Position numbers and translations under genes: made by a program
Notes under the pieces: model-generated
Seen by the model: the letters and a program-made list of their open reading frames with translations, nothing else
Told to the model about the DNA's origin: nothing
Database searches by the model: none
Shown here: one piece after another, positions 28,375 through 36,688 of the stretch
Position numbering within the stretch: the first letter of the stretch is position 1
Layout of the letters: each line of letters begins with the position of its first letter
NCBI RefSeq assembly: GCF_001455205.1
Contig: NZ_CP013341.1
Span: 2,666,001 to 2,730,000, forward strand
From: Nitrosomonas ureae
GTDB lineage: Bacteria; Pseudomonadota; Gammaproteobacteria; Burkholderiales; Nitrosomonadaceae
Length of the DNA: 64,000 nt
Direction: 5' to 3'

Positions 28375-28650
28375 TTAAATGAAAGATGAAAGATCTTCTG
28401 GTATTAAATTATTGATTTCCTTGATTAACTTATATTCATTTTTCAATTGCATCTCTTCTTGATCAAGCTCTTCTTTACTTAATTCTAACCATTTACCAAA
28501 ACTATATATTGTAAATACGACAACACAATATAGGACGAAAATAAGATAGGTTGGGTCATGAAGTAAAAGTTTAATATCTTCTACAAAAAAAGTAATAACT
28601 AAACCAAATACTCCCCAAAAAGATCTGAGATGATTTTTATTTATTTTCAT
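28375..28650 (-). CDS. Small two-helix membrane protein
   Basis: A 91-residue protein with two hydrophobic segments (about residues 11-24 and 34-52) and a charged, Glu/Lys-rich C-terminal helix (LSKEELDQEEMQLKNEYKL), possibly coiled coil. No family recognised. It is the first gene of a two-gene unit with the truncated P-loop NTPase. Base composition is more AT-rich than the core genes. Confidence 0.65.
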   Translation of the reverse strand: MKINKNHLRSFWGVFGLVITFFVEDIKLLLHDPTYLIFVLYCVVVFTIYSFGKWLELSKEELDQEEMQLKNEYKLIKEINNLIPEDLSSFI

Positions 28651-28984
28651 TATAAATTTAATGCGGTAATCAAAATTGTTAAATAAAAAACCTAAATCGA
28701 ACTAATCAATCATTGCGATTGCGAGTACATGAACGCTTTGTAAGGCTACGCTCTAACTTCTAGTTTTTAAGTATTTAAAAAATTTAATTAAATTTAACAA
28801 TCCACCTTCACAATCTGGCATAGCCAGGCTGTGCATGGCAAATTACTAATTCTCGCCAAAAATTAATCCCGTTACCAGCCTTGTAATTATCTCGAACACG
28901 CGTACTATCGAGATCAATGAGAATTGTTCTTTTACTTGTTGTGCATTTTCTTACCACACTCGCGAAACTGGAGGAGCCGGGTGG
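28651..28984. other. Non-coding AT-rich gap
   Basis: No gene seen. It separates the minus-strand membrane protein from the plus-strand transposase relic and probably holds the promoter of the two-gene unit. Confidence 0.45.
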
Positions 28985-28989
28985 GACAC

Positions 28990-29394
28990 GGACCATCGTG
29001 GCAGACAGCCTACTCATTAAGCATCAACCGATCCCGGCAAAACGCTCCTAACCTAACTGGTCTCGATCGATTCTTCTTTACTTTTCATCGATGGCATGCC
29101 AATCTGAGAATACTGGAGATCAACGAAATCAAAACGGTCCCGCACGTTCCAGTATCACATCCATTCGTCGAAAGGCTAATCGGCACTCTCAGGCGCGAGT
29201 GTCTTGATCAGATTCTCACACGATTTAAAAAAGAAACTCGATGCCTTAAAAGGCTATTTTAACGGTTACCGCGTTCACGCTGCATTGGCAAGAAGCCTCA
29301 GCGGAAATGATGTGCTGGGCAAGGCGAATATCAACGAGTACCGGGGGAAATCACATTGCCGAGATTTATTTCATACACCGATGGCAGCGTGAAT
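28990..29394 (+). pseudogene. Integrase-core transposase relic
   Basis: Fragments in more than one frame: SLLIKHQ then NRSRQNAPNLTGLDRF, fused by a deletion to FHRWHANLRILEINEIKTV, SHPFVERLIGTLRREC (last catalytic Glu region), then a frameshift to LDALKGYFNGYRVHAALA. These match the rve-domain transposases often labelled integrase core domain proteins. The catalytic core between the N-terminal and C-terminal parts is gone. Confidence 0.75.
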
Positions 29395-29587
29395 TGTAAT
29401 TCGCCACCTATAGACATGCCAGTTATCTGTTTTAAGCCGCTTGTTTTGAGTAAAATGCTAGGAGAGGTCCAAATGTTATGTTGGTAATTTTCTCTTCCTG
29501 TTTTTACCCAAAGTTATTTGGATTAGTTGATTACTTCTGAATTGATTCAAAAATTTGATTAATTTAATAAATATGGAGAAATAAATC

Positions 29588-29764
29588 ATGGGTATTGAAG
29601 TAAGTGGCTTTTCTGGTCTTATTTTATTAGTCCTTAATGTATGGGCGATTGTTAAGGTTGTACAAAGTTCAGCGAGTACAGGAAACAAAGTGCTATGGAT
29701 AGTACTAATATTGCTTCTGCCTATAATTGGTCTGATCCTATGGTATTTTCTAGGTCCTAGATAG
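29588..29764 (+). CDS. Small PLDc_N-type membrane protein
   Basis: A 58-residue protein with two hydrophobic helices (FSGLILLVLNVWAIVKVV and VLWIVLILLLPIIGLILWY) and the closing FLGPR. This is the phospholipase D N-terminal (PLDc_N) membrane domain found alone in many small proteins. GGAG lies about 9 bp before the ATG. It sits isolated between transposase relics. Confidence 0.75.
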   Translation: MGIEVSGFSGLILLVLNVWAIVKVVQSSASTGNKVLWIVLILLLPIIGLILWYFLGPR

Positions 29765-29853
29765 AGAAGTGGTCTTAAAAATTCAGACAGTCCGTTAAGC
29801 GTTATTTATGCTCAACCCAAATCGTGTAATAGATGGTAAAAAAGAGCGAGAGT

Positions 29854-30063
29854 ATGAGAAGGACAAGAAGGAATCACGCAGCGGGATTCAAAGCCAGGAT
29901 GGCTATAGTTGCACATCAAGGGTGACAAGTCACTTGCTAAGTTAGCTGAACAATTTGATGTGCATCCGAATCAGATTTCGGTATGGAAGTAGCAGTTGCA
30001 GGAATCTGCAATCGATGTATTCGGGAGTAATTCAAGGGCAAAGGACGCCGAGCCTGATTTCAA
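29854..30063 (+). pseudogene. IS3-type OrfA relic
   Basis: Starts RRNHAAGFKARMAIVAHQG, shifts frame, continues KGDKSLAKLAEQFDVHPNQ and ISVWK, hits a TAG, then QLQESAIDVFG. This is the HTH of an IS3/IS911-type OrfA with one frameshift and one nonsense codon. No orfB follows. Confidence 0.75.
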
Positions 30064-30080
30064 GATGTTCCAATCGATAA

Positions 30081-30227
30081 CTTACGCGGGAGAATAATTG
30101 TGCTCTACCTGAAGCGGGATTGTTGAGCGAAGGGACGGATGGCGGTGTTCACGGTAATTTTCATACTTATACGCAAGGTGATGCGGTAGTGCTCATAGGA
30201 ATGGATGTAACGACGGATTTTACTTAA
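30081..30227 (+). pseudogene. C-terminal tail resembling an RTX-type secreted protein
   Basis: An open frame of 48 codons without a start, reading SEGTDGGVHGNFHTYT then QGDAVVLIGMDVTTDFT and stop. Gly/Asp-rich text followed by a GD.V.L.G..V...DF end resembles the C-termini of type I-secreted calcium-binding proteins. The stop falls directly against the CCA end of the tRNA-Arg gene on the other strand. Family assignment is tentative. Confidence 0.3.
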
Positions 30228-30304
30228 TGGCGCGCCCGGCAGGATTCGAACCCACGACCACTTGGTTCGAAGCCAAGTACTCTATCCAACTGAGCTACGG
30301 GCGC
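30228..30304 (-). tRNA. tRNA-Arg (anticodon TCG)
   Basis: A 77-nt cloverleaf: acceptor GCGCCCG/CGGGCGC, D-arm GCTCAGTTGGATAGAG, anticodon stem CTTGG/CCAAG around CTTCGAA (anticodon TCG), T-arm GTGGGTTCGAATCCTGC. CCA is encoded. All stems pair apart from minor mismatches. tRNA genes are common integration points and this one sits inside the island. Confidence 0.95.
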
Positions 30305-30394
30305 TATCTCAATCTATATCTTACATAGTAGCCGAAAAGCGGGCACGTTTAACCTTGATCCTGTAAGCAACCTTGCGAATATTGATTGAAGTCG

Positions 30395-30613
30395 TTATTT
30401 TTTGTGCTTGCCATTACCCATTTGGTTACCAATAACACCACCTACAACTGCACCTCCAATCGTTCCCAGAGTGCTGCCATTGGTAAGGACGGCGCCTCCG
30501 ACAGCTCCGACACCCGCCCCTAAAGCTGTATTTCTATCCCGTGTTGACATGCCTGAACAACCACTTAAAACAACTATTATTGTCATGATTGCAGCGCTGA
30601 CTATGATTCTCAT
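30395..30613 (-). CDS. Glycine-zipper lipoprotein
   Basis: A 72-residue lipoprotein. The ATG at 30613 is favoured by AAAGGTG upstream and gives lipobox VLSGCSG. The mature part is a glycine zipper (ALGAGVGAVGGAVL, TIGGAVVGGVIGNQMG) ending in basic GKHKK. OsmB/SlyB-like small outer-membrane lipoproteins of this kind respond to envelope stress. Confidence 0.85.
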   Translation of the reverse strand: MRIIVSAAIMTIIVVLSGCSGMSTRDRNTALGAGVGAVGGAVLTNGSTLGTIGGAVVGGVIGNQMGNGKHKK

Positions 30614-31017
30614 TGAAGCACCTTTTACCAAATACAAAAATATCGGAAGATTCCTTTACTTCTTTAATTTTGCAACTAATCATTTAGAAATGCCGAAGAG
30701 GGCAATTCCTAAAATAGTTTTTGAAGCAATATTCCTGCTGTGCTGAGAAGCGGTCGTGCGAGAGATAACTTGGCAATGCCTTAAATTATTACCCGACTAA
30801 TAATGGGTCTATCTCGATCGTTAAATAATCCTGGGAAGAAAAGGCTATTGTTTTTCAGTATGGTGGGCGTGGCCTTTTAAATTTGCTAGCTGTAGCTTAA
30901 AAAAAATAACTCGCATACGCTTGCGAGACCTTCTAAAGCATTTGTATGGGAATGAGCGTGAATAACTAATAAAACCGGGAGCATAACCCCTCATTCTGGT
31001 TTAAATCTGAAACTAAT
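30614..31017. other. Non-coding gap with hairpins
   Basis: No gene found. CTCGCA-TACGCT-TGCGAG forms a small hairpin at 30910-30927. AAACC/GGTTT arms around 30978-31002, followed on the minus strand by TTATT, may terminate the PEP-CTERM gene. Confidence 0.4.
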
Positions 31018-31797
31018 TTAAATGACTGATTCTTTTCTGCGTCGTGCTACGAAACCCAACAGCCCCAGTCCAGCCAATAACATGGCATAAATTTCTGGTT
31101 CAGGAATAGGAAGCGGAGAGACAAAAGGAACGGAGGCAACGTACGCCAGCTCGTTGGCCAATAGACCCCTTGCATCAACTACGGGATCGTGAAAGTTTGT
31201 TGTTGTTTGCCCGCCAAAAGCAACGAATCCGCTACCCCAATCCATGACACTAAATATACTTCCTGCAGACCCGTCAATTAGACTTGTGAGAGGACCGGTT
31301 ACCGTTGCATGAGAAAAGAAGTTTCCTGTGTATTCAGTTGCAATGTCGCCGTATGTGAGCCCAGCTGATACACCTGCGGTATTGATAGTTGCAACAGAAC
31401 TGTGAGTAGACTGATGAGCAAAGTCATGATTTAGAGTATCACCAAATCCTAATGAAAATGTTCCTCCTTCGTTAGGGGCTGAATTGATAAATAGATGGCC
31501 ACCTCCTGCAACATAGTTCTCAAGGAAACTTTGATTGCCCCCAATAAATGACGAAAGCTCGTTTGCATTGTTGTCGCTTCCAACAAGAAATACAAATTTC
31601 GCCCCACTGAAATCAGCAATGTTATACCCGGACTTACTCCAGTTGGTCGCACCGAATACTGCTGACATCGTGCTATCGTTTGTCTTATTTGCCCAAGGTT
31701 CTTGACTCGTCTAATAGACATAATCAGCTGCGTAAGTAGTAGACGATAAAGCAAAAAATGCTATTGCAATCGCATTAAATTTAAAATTAGCAAAGAT
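31018..31797 (-). pseudogene. PEP-CTERM protein gene with in-frame amber codon
   Basis: The last 216 codons, from an ATG at 31668, encode a Gly/Ser/Thr-rich extracellular domain and a PEP-CTERM sorting tail: PIPEPEIYAMLLAGLGLLG then FVARRRK. By itself this has no signal peptide. Reading upstream in the same frame gives FNAIAIAFFALSSTTYAADY, a clean signal peptide, then VY, TAG (31711-31713) and TSQEPWANKTNDST. GGAGAG lies upstream but only ATT or ATC is in frame near it. The gene appears broken by one nonsense codon and perhaps a lost start. PEP-CTERM proteins are sorted by exosortase to the cell surface. Confidence 0.8.
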
Positions 31798-31893
31798 AAT
31801 AATCTCTCCTGAAATCAATTAATAAAATGTACATTCTCTGGCTTTCCATTATACCTACAGCAATGGTAAATCAGTACAGCTTATGATCGTACC

Positions 31894-32340
31894 TCATTTC
31901 TTGATTTTAAGATTAGTTAGATCATTAGCCATAAATTCTTCATGATATTTTTCTTCCAATGAGTGCAATAATTCTATTCTTTTTTCAGGTGACATTTTTT
32001 TGATTGCATCAATTCCTTCAGTTTCTTTAGCATCTCTCATCGCAAGTTCTGACACTAATTCTTCCCAGAATGTAGCATTATCATAGTTTTCAATGATTTC
32101 GCTAACTTCGCTCGTATCTTCATACTCTCGTGTTTCATAATATTTATTTGATTCTTTATCAGCTTCTATCAAATTCCCGTAACCCATTTCTTCAGCATAT
32201 GAGTAAAATTTCTGGATTACATCTTGATACTTCTCCTTTTCTGGCAATTCTTCCTGGTCATGTGCAGTTAACATCCAGTCTCCGAGATAGAGAATATCGA
32301 GTAACAATCTATACTCTTTTTTTGTAATGTTTATTTTCAT
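31894..32340 (-). CDS. Hypothetical acidic protein
   Basis: A 148-residue soluble, Glu/Lys-rich protein with no signal peptide or recognised family. The ATG at 32340 follows GGGAAAAATTG; the frame extends 12 codons upstream. Visible features are KKEYRLLLDILYLGDWML near the N-terminus and a helical C-terminus (KKMSPEKRIELLHSLEEKYH). AT-rich and embedded among mobile DNA. Confidence 0.65.
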   Translation of the reverse strand: MKINITKKEYRLLLDILYLGDWMLTAHDQEELPEKEKYQDVIQKFYSYAEEMGYGNLIEADKESNKYYETREYEDTSEVSEIIENYDNATFWEELVSELAMRDAKETEGIDAIKKMSPEKRIELLHSLEEKYHEEFMANDLTNLKIKK

Positions 32341-32376
32341 ATTCAATTTTTCCCAAAAAAAACCCACTATGGACAA

Positions 32377-32784
32377 TTGAAACCAAGCAATAACCTAAGA
32401 ATGGTTCACAACTAGTAAATAACTTTTGTGACATGTGCTGTCAAAATATGGAATCCATGCGACAAAGTAGCGAATAGCATAGTACATAGTAAATTGCACT
32501 AGTAGGAATAATTCAGTCTATACTGCTTTCTCTGTCAGAAGTTTCAGAAATCTCCTGAATTCCGTGTTGCCGCGTTTTGAAATTTTGGACGATGCACCTT
32601 CACTTTTGCTTTCCATTGAGGCATTGTCATGGAATCCGCTTTACAACGTAAAGCGTAGAGGATAATTACCAGGAAGAGTTCTGCATAAGTTCGGTCCAGA
32701 GCCGAAAAATCGATTTATTTTGCTTGATATCCGGGAAATATCGAAGTGCTGTATTTAGATAACAGTATAATTAATAATAGGTAA
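32377..32784. other. Gap without a recognisable gene
   Basis: About 400 bp with scattered short frames on both strands. It may contain decayed transposon DNA, but no family could be recognised. Confidence 0.35.
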
Positions 32785-32845
32785 ACCCCTGACTTTTCCG
32801 GGGGACTCCCCAAGGTTTGACCGTTACGGCAGTCGTCGTAACGTT

Positions 32846-32867
32846 CTCGTCCCAACCAGGAGACGAG
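32846..32867 (+). promoter_or_regulatory. Hairpin overlapping the tnpA ribosome site
   Basis: CTCGTC pairs with GACGAG; the right arm runs into GAGGAG, the ribosome site 6-7 bp before the tnpA ATG. This could limit tnpA translation, as known for IS200. Confidence 0.45.
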
Positions 32868-32876
32868 GAGTCAAAG

Positions 32877-33305
32877 ATGAAGGAGTACCAAAGTTTGAGC
32901 CATACGTGCTGGGATTGTAAATATCATGTGGTATTTATTCCGAAGCGGCGAAAGAAACTGCTATTTGGCAAGGTCAGGAAGCATATAGGGGAAGTGTTGC
33001 GCGATCTGGCAAATCAGAAGGAAAGCGCGATTGTGGAAGGCCATTTGATGCTGGATCACATTCACATGTGTATAAGTATTTCACCCAAGTACTCGGTGTC
33101 GCATGTAGTAGGTTTTATCAAAGATAAAAGTGCGATAGCAATTGCGCGTCAATTGGGCAGAGGAAGGAATTTAACGGGAGAAAGTTTTTGGGCTCGTGGG
33201 TATTTCGTATCAACGGTAGGTCTGGATGAAGAGATGGTCAGAGCATATATCCGAGATCAGGAAAAGGAAGATGAACGTTATGATCAGTTGAAACTGGGTA
33301 TGTAG
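32877..33305 (+). CDS. tnpA: IS200-family transposase TnpA
   Basis: A 142-residue Y1-HUH transposase. The ATG at 32877 follows GAGGAG; the frame stays open 20 codons upstream through the hairpins. Motifs: CKYHVVFIPKRRKKLLFGK, the HUH pair in LDHIHMCISI, the SVSHVVGFIKDKSA helix, FWARGYFVSTVG and the catalytic Tyr in RAYIRDQE. Complete in length, so possibly active. Confidence 0.95.
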   Translation: MKEYQSLSHTCWDCKYHVVFIPKRRKKLLFGKVRKHIGEVLRDLANQKESAIVEGHLMLDHIHMCISISPKYSVSHVVGFIKDKSAIAIARQLGRGRNLTGESFWARGYFVSTVGLDEEMVRAYIRDQEKEDERYDQLKLGM

Positions 33306-33450
33306 GTGCCGCTTTAGCGGCTCACAAACAGCCCCTTTAAGGGGCTCCAGCGATAAGCCTCCGATTATGCTGGAAGTAATTTAACTTTGAATTTTTTGTT
33401 ATGCTCTAAATAAAAAAGGGATTAGCGTTTAACCTAACCCCTATTCTATT

Positions 33451-33515
33451 TGGTAGGCCGTGCGAGATTCGAACTCGCGACCAACGGATTAAAAGTCCGC
33501 TACTCTATCGATTGG
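33451..33515 (-). pseudogene. tRNA-Lys 3' fragment (anticodon TTT)
   Basis: On the minus strand, AGCGGACTTTTAATCCG (anticodon arm), GCGAGTTCGAATCTCGC (perfect T-arm) and the acceptor 3' strand ACGGCCT with ACCA are intact. The 5' acceptor strand and D-arm are not: the sequence reads GACAATTGACCAATCGATAGAG and cannot pair. A 3' tRNA segment in an island is the typical trace of an integrase att site. Confidence 0.75.
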
Positions 33516-33539
33516 TCAATTGTCAAATTAACACTAGCA

Positions 33540-33933
33540 TAGCTGAGTCATATTCCAGAACCATTCCTTTCGGCAGCCTTTAAAGGGTAAAGTAACGAAA
33601 GGAAAAGTAACAGTAACAGGCAATAGAAGAGTAATGCTGGAACCCTCATCAATGCTGGGTTGTGACGTTGTTACGGATAAAGTATTGGGCGTTACTAACT
33701 ACGTGGTTTATCACAAACAAGCATTATGTGGATCCGTTGGGCTAATCAGGCTTTCGAAGAATCAGTGTCTATTATTTGCAACGGATATTGACGCCAGCTC
33801 AATATAATCCATTTCTAGGGATGTTATTTGAACCTGGTGCGAAAATCCATGATTGATCGAATATTCCTACATAGTCCCTACATGACGCCTACATCGAAAC
33901 ATTTAAATATTCTAAGATGAAGTAACTCTTTGA
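33540..33933. other. Gap without a recognisable gene
   Basis: No ORF of note. It lies between the tRNA-Lys fragment and the IS5 element. Confidence 0.35.
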
Positions 33934-35211
33934 AGATTCCTGCACAACCTCGCCTGGCAGTGCAATAACCAACTAAAATAGAGGAGGTTAAAAGACAGCT
34001 GGAGCAAAAGATGCAGATGAGTTTTGGAACACTGGAATTAGCAGAGCGATTGAATCGAGATAATGTTCTGTTGAAGATTGAAGGCTTAATTGAGTGGGAG
34101 GAATTACGTCCGAAACTTACGGGTTTATACAAGCGCGAGTTATCGCATGGTGGAGGCCAAGAGCCGTTTGATGGGTTGTTGATGTTCAAAGCGATCCTGC
34201 TAGGTCAGTGGCATAGTTTATCGGACGCTGCGTTGGAGCAAGCACTGTGTGTATGCATTGATTTTCTGCAATTTTGCGGACTGTCCTTGTCGGATGCGAT
34301 ACCGGACGAAACCACTTTGTGCCGGTTCCGTAACCGACTAATAACCAACGACCGGCTAGATGATCTGCTGGCCACTATTAATGAACAGCTTCAATCCCAC
34401 GGATTGATGATCAAGGGTGCGACAGGAGCGGTCATTGATGCCACGCTGATTGAGTCAGCGGCACGCCCTAAAAAGACCATCACACTGGAAGTGGATGCCG
34501 AAGAAGGTAAGGTTGTTCAGTTTGAAGATGGTAGTCAGCCTGGAATCAACTGTATCGAAGAACAAAGCGCGGATCCGGATGCGACCTGGCTAAAGAAAGG
34601 CAGGAAGTCGCAGTTTGGCTACCGCAGTTACCTGGTGGTGGACGCACAAGACGGCTATGTGCGCGGGGTTCACACCGCCCCTGCCAACCAGAGCGAAATG
34701 ATGCATTTCGAAGCCGCTATCGATGGTGCGCATATCGAGGCGAATCGGGTGTATGCCGACAAGGGATCCGCCAGCAATGCCAATCGGCAATTTCTAAGAA
34801 AGCAAAAGATCAAGAGCGCAATCATGCATCGCGCGTACAAGAATAAACCCCTCTCGTCACGCCAGAAGCTGGCGAATCAATTGATCAGTAAAAAACGCTA
34901 TATTGTCGAACAGTGTTTCGGCACAATCAAACGCTTATTCAGAATGGGACGCGCCAGCTACTTCGGTACGACGAAAGTCAACGCCCAAGTCATACTGAAA
35001 AGTATCTGCATGAATCTAAAGAAAGCAGCCAACAAAATCTTCGTAGACCAACCATTAAGGGGAGCGATCCGTCCAAATATTACATAAGGGGGAAAAATTC
35101 ACCTAAAAAAAGGAAAAAACTTCACTTTTTATTAAAGTGACGTGCAACAAGTGTCACTTGGAAAATTTTCTCTGTCACTACAGCAAAATTCTTGCGGTTG
35201 TGCAGAGGTCT
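33934..35211 (+). mobile_element. IS5-family element
   Basis: The ends match as inverted repeats: AGATTCCTGCACAACC (33934-33949) against GGTTGTGCAGAGGTCT (35196-35211). The single transposase gene lies between. The right end abuts the IS30 fragment at 35221, into which it appears inserted. A target duplication was not clear. Confidence 0.75.
34011..35087 (+). CDS. IS5-family transposase
   Basis: A 358-residue DDE transposase. The N-terminal DUF772-type domain has FDGLLMFKAILLGQWHSLSD, FLQFCGLSLSDAIPDETTLCRFR. The catalytic core has GAVIDATLIESA (first Asp), ANRVYADKGSAS (second Asp) and KKRYIVEQCFGTIKR (Glu). GGAG precedes the ATG. Full length and apparently intact. Confidence 0.95.
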   Translation: MQMSFGTLELAERLNRDNVLLKIEGLIEWEELRPKLTGLYKRELSHGGGQEPFDGLLMFKAILLGQWHSLSDAALEQALCVCIDFLQFCGLSLSDAIPDETTLCRFRNRLITNDRLDDLLATINEQLQSHGLMIKGATGAVIDATLIESAARPKKTITLEVDAEEGKVVQFEDGSQPGINCIEEQSADPDATWLKKGRKSQFGYRSYLVVDAQDGYVRGVHTAPANQSEMMHFEAAIDGAHIEANRVYADKGSASNANRQFLRKQKIKSAIMHRAYKNKPLSSRQKLANQLISKKRYIVEQCFGTIKRLFRMGRASYFGTTKVNAQVILKSICMNLKKAANKIFVDQPLRGAIRPNIT

Positions 35212-35220
35212 TTCAAGGCG

Positions 35221-35365
35221 TATATCTGGTATCGTTCTTCTTGGGTTAGGTGTGTGTAGTTCATCTTTGCAATTTCGACTGACTGGTCAAAAAGGCTCAG
35301 ATGCTACCGCATCCAACCCCCATGACCTGCGTTATTCAAAATTGCACTTCAAACTTGAATCCGCC
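35221..35365 (-). repeat. IS30 left end, inverted copy
   Basis: The reverse complement reproduces 24725-24869: terminal repeat, leader and the first transposase codons from an ATG at 35264 (MNYTHLTQEERYQIYAL). The remainder is lost next to the IS5 end. With its partner it bounds 10.6 kb of island DNA. Confidence 0.85.
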
Positions 35366-35387
35366 GTGTTGGTAAAGGTATTATAAG

Positions 35388-35406
35388 GCGCGTTATTTTA
35401 ACGCGC
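35388..35406. terminator. Hairpin after the hypothetical gene
   Basis: GCGCGTTA-TTT-TAACGCGC, 8 bp, about 36 bp past the stop of the minus-strand hypothetical gene. No T-run on the minus strand. Confidence 0.45.
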
Positions 35407-35441
35407 TATAGAGCGTTTTGGAGGGTTTTAACGAATTTGAT

Positions 35442-36176
35442 TTAAATCGATTCGCCGAAATCTCTGGCTATATGAGCAAGCTTATTTCTTAATTGTAGAT
35501 CTTTTGCTCTAAGTTGTTGAATATTGTTAACAAGTTCTTTATCTTCTTCAGATATTTCTCTAATTTTATAATTTCTAAAGTTACTGCTTTCCCGTTGCTT
35601 GATTTCATTTAACCAATTTAGGTATTGTTGACGGGTTCCGCTTTCTTTTCTCTCAATGTAACTTCGAAGTCTCTCAGGGTTGACGCTGTGTTGATCACGA
35701 ATCAGTATAGCGTCGAAGTTATAATAAAAATGTGAAGAGATTTCATCATATACATAAAAATTATGATGTTCCGGAAGTGGTTCTTCATTTGGAATGAGAA
35801 TTACAGGAAACCCAAAAATTTTAGTCCATTGATATTGAAGACCCGTATCGAAATTTAAAGAATATTCTTGTGTTCTTTGATGATAAATTTTTGTAAATAT
35901 TCCCGAGATTGGCGCAGTAATTTCATACTTTTCTGTATTAACGGGGTCATTCATAAATGAAAACATAGTTTTTTTTGCATTACTATAATTAATAATGCTG
36001 TAACTAAGAATAGGCTCTCCTCTATCAATCCAACACGATTCTGGATTACTCCAATTTTCGGTTTCACTATCAAATACAACATCGCTTAATCCAGCCAGCG
36101 GTATACCCATTTCTGCTAGCGTAGGTATTTCTAAAATTTTATATCCAAATGTAATTTCACTAGGTACGCGCTTCAT
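35442..36176 (-). CDS. Hypothetical protein
   Basis: A 244-residue protein of unknown family. The ATG at 36176 follows GGAG; the frame extends 9 codons upstream. No signal peptide. The middle contains FGFPVILIPNEEPLPEHHNF; the C-terminal ~70 residues are charged and helical (LNEIKQRESSNFRNYKIREISEE split by turns), likely coiled coil. AT-rich codon use unlike flanking core genes suggests acquired DNA. Confidence 0.65.
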   Translation of the reverse strand: MKRVPSEITFGYKILEIPTLAEMGIPLAGLSDVVFDSETENWSNPESCWIDRGEPILSYSIINYSNAKKTMFSFMNDPVNTEKYEITAPISGIFTKIYHQRTQEYSLNFDTGLQYQWTKIFGFPVILIPNEEPLPEHHNFYVYDEISSHFYYNFDAILIRDQHSVNPERLRSYIERKESGTRQQYLNWLNEIKQRESSNFRNYKIREISEEDKELVNNIQQLRAKDLQLRNKLAHIARDFGESI

Positions 36177-36538
36177 GTTTACTCCAGGTAAATTATTAAA
36201 CAAGTACTTTTATTGATTAATTGCACGAATAGGTATTATCGAAAATAATACAATAGAATATGAACGAATAGTCATAACAAATGATGAATTAATTTTTTGA
36301 TCGAGTACTATTTAACTAACCTGAAGCTATTACTAGGCCAGAAACTAAGCCCCGGATACGCTGAGCTCTTTCATTGTTTCCGCTGTGCGCGTGACCTGTG
36401 AGTCTTGCTGGCGGGTTTTAGGTTGTTTGGGGTGATACCGAACCGGCAGGAATACCCTAATAAAGAGATTTTTATTTTTGGTTTTTATGTAGGTCAGATT
36501 ATAAAACAATACGTAAGTTATTGATTTTATTACATATC

Positions 36539-36631
36539 TGGCGGAGAGAGAGGGATTCGAACCCTCGATAAGCTTTTTGTGCCTATACTCCCTTAGCAGG
36601 GGAGCGCCTTCGACCACTCGGCCATCTCTCC
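36539..36631 (-). tRNA. tRNA-Ser (anticodon GCT)
   Basis: A 93-nt tRNA with a long variable arm: acceptor GGAGAGA/TCTCTCC, D-arm GCCGAGTGGTCGAAGGC, anticodon stem CTCCC/GGGAG around CTGCTAA (anticodon GCT), T-arm GAGGGTTCGAATCCCTC, encoded CCA. It marks the right edge of the accessory region. Confidence 0.97.
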
Positions 36632-36688
36632 GTTAATCTGTTGAATGCAGTCGTATAATAGTTTGTTGCTCAATTCTTCTGATTTAGT

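Larger units (their letters stand above)
32785..33365 (+). mobile_element. IS200-type element
   Basis: A single tnpA flanked by hairpins rather than inverted repeats. Upstream: CGTTACG-loop-CGTAACG (32822-32843) and CTCGTC-loop-GACGAG (32846-32867). Downstream: GCCGC-TTTA-GCGGC and AGCCCC-TTTA-GGGGCT (about 33308-33345). Such hairpins are the recognition ends of HUH single-strand transposons. Borders are approximate. No tnpB is present. Confidence 0.7.

Noticed and set aside
24575..33979. 16-base identity AATAACCAACTAAAAT at 24575 and 33964
   Set aside because: Too short and AT-rich; the second lies in the IS5 leader, and no wider similarity is seen.
36345..36617. 90-codon frame across tRNA-Ser
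   Set aside because: Runs through the tRNA gene.
24725..36631. CRISPR array or cas genes in the island
   Set aside because: No regularly spaced repeats and no cas-like proteins on either strand.
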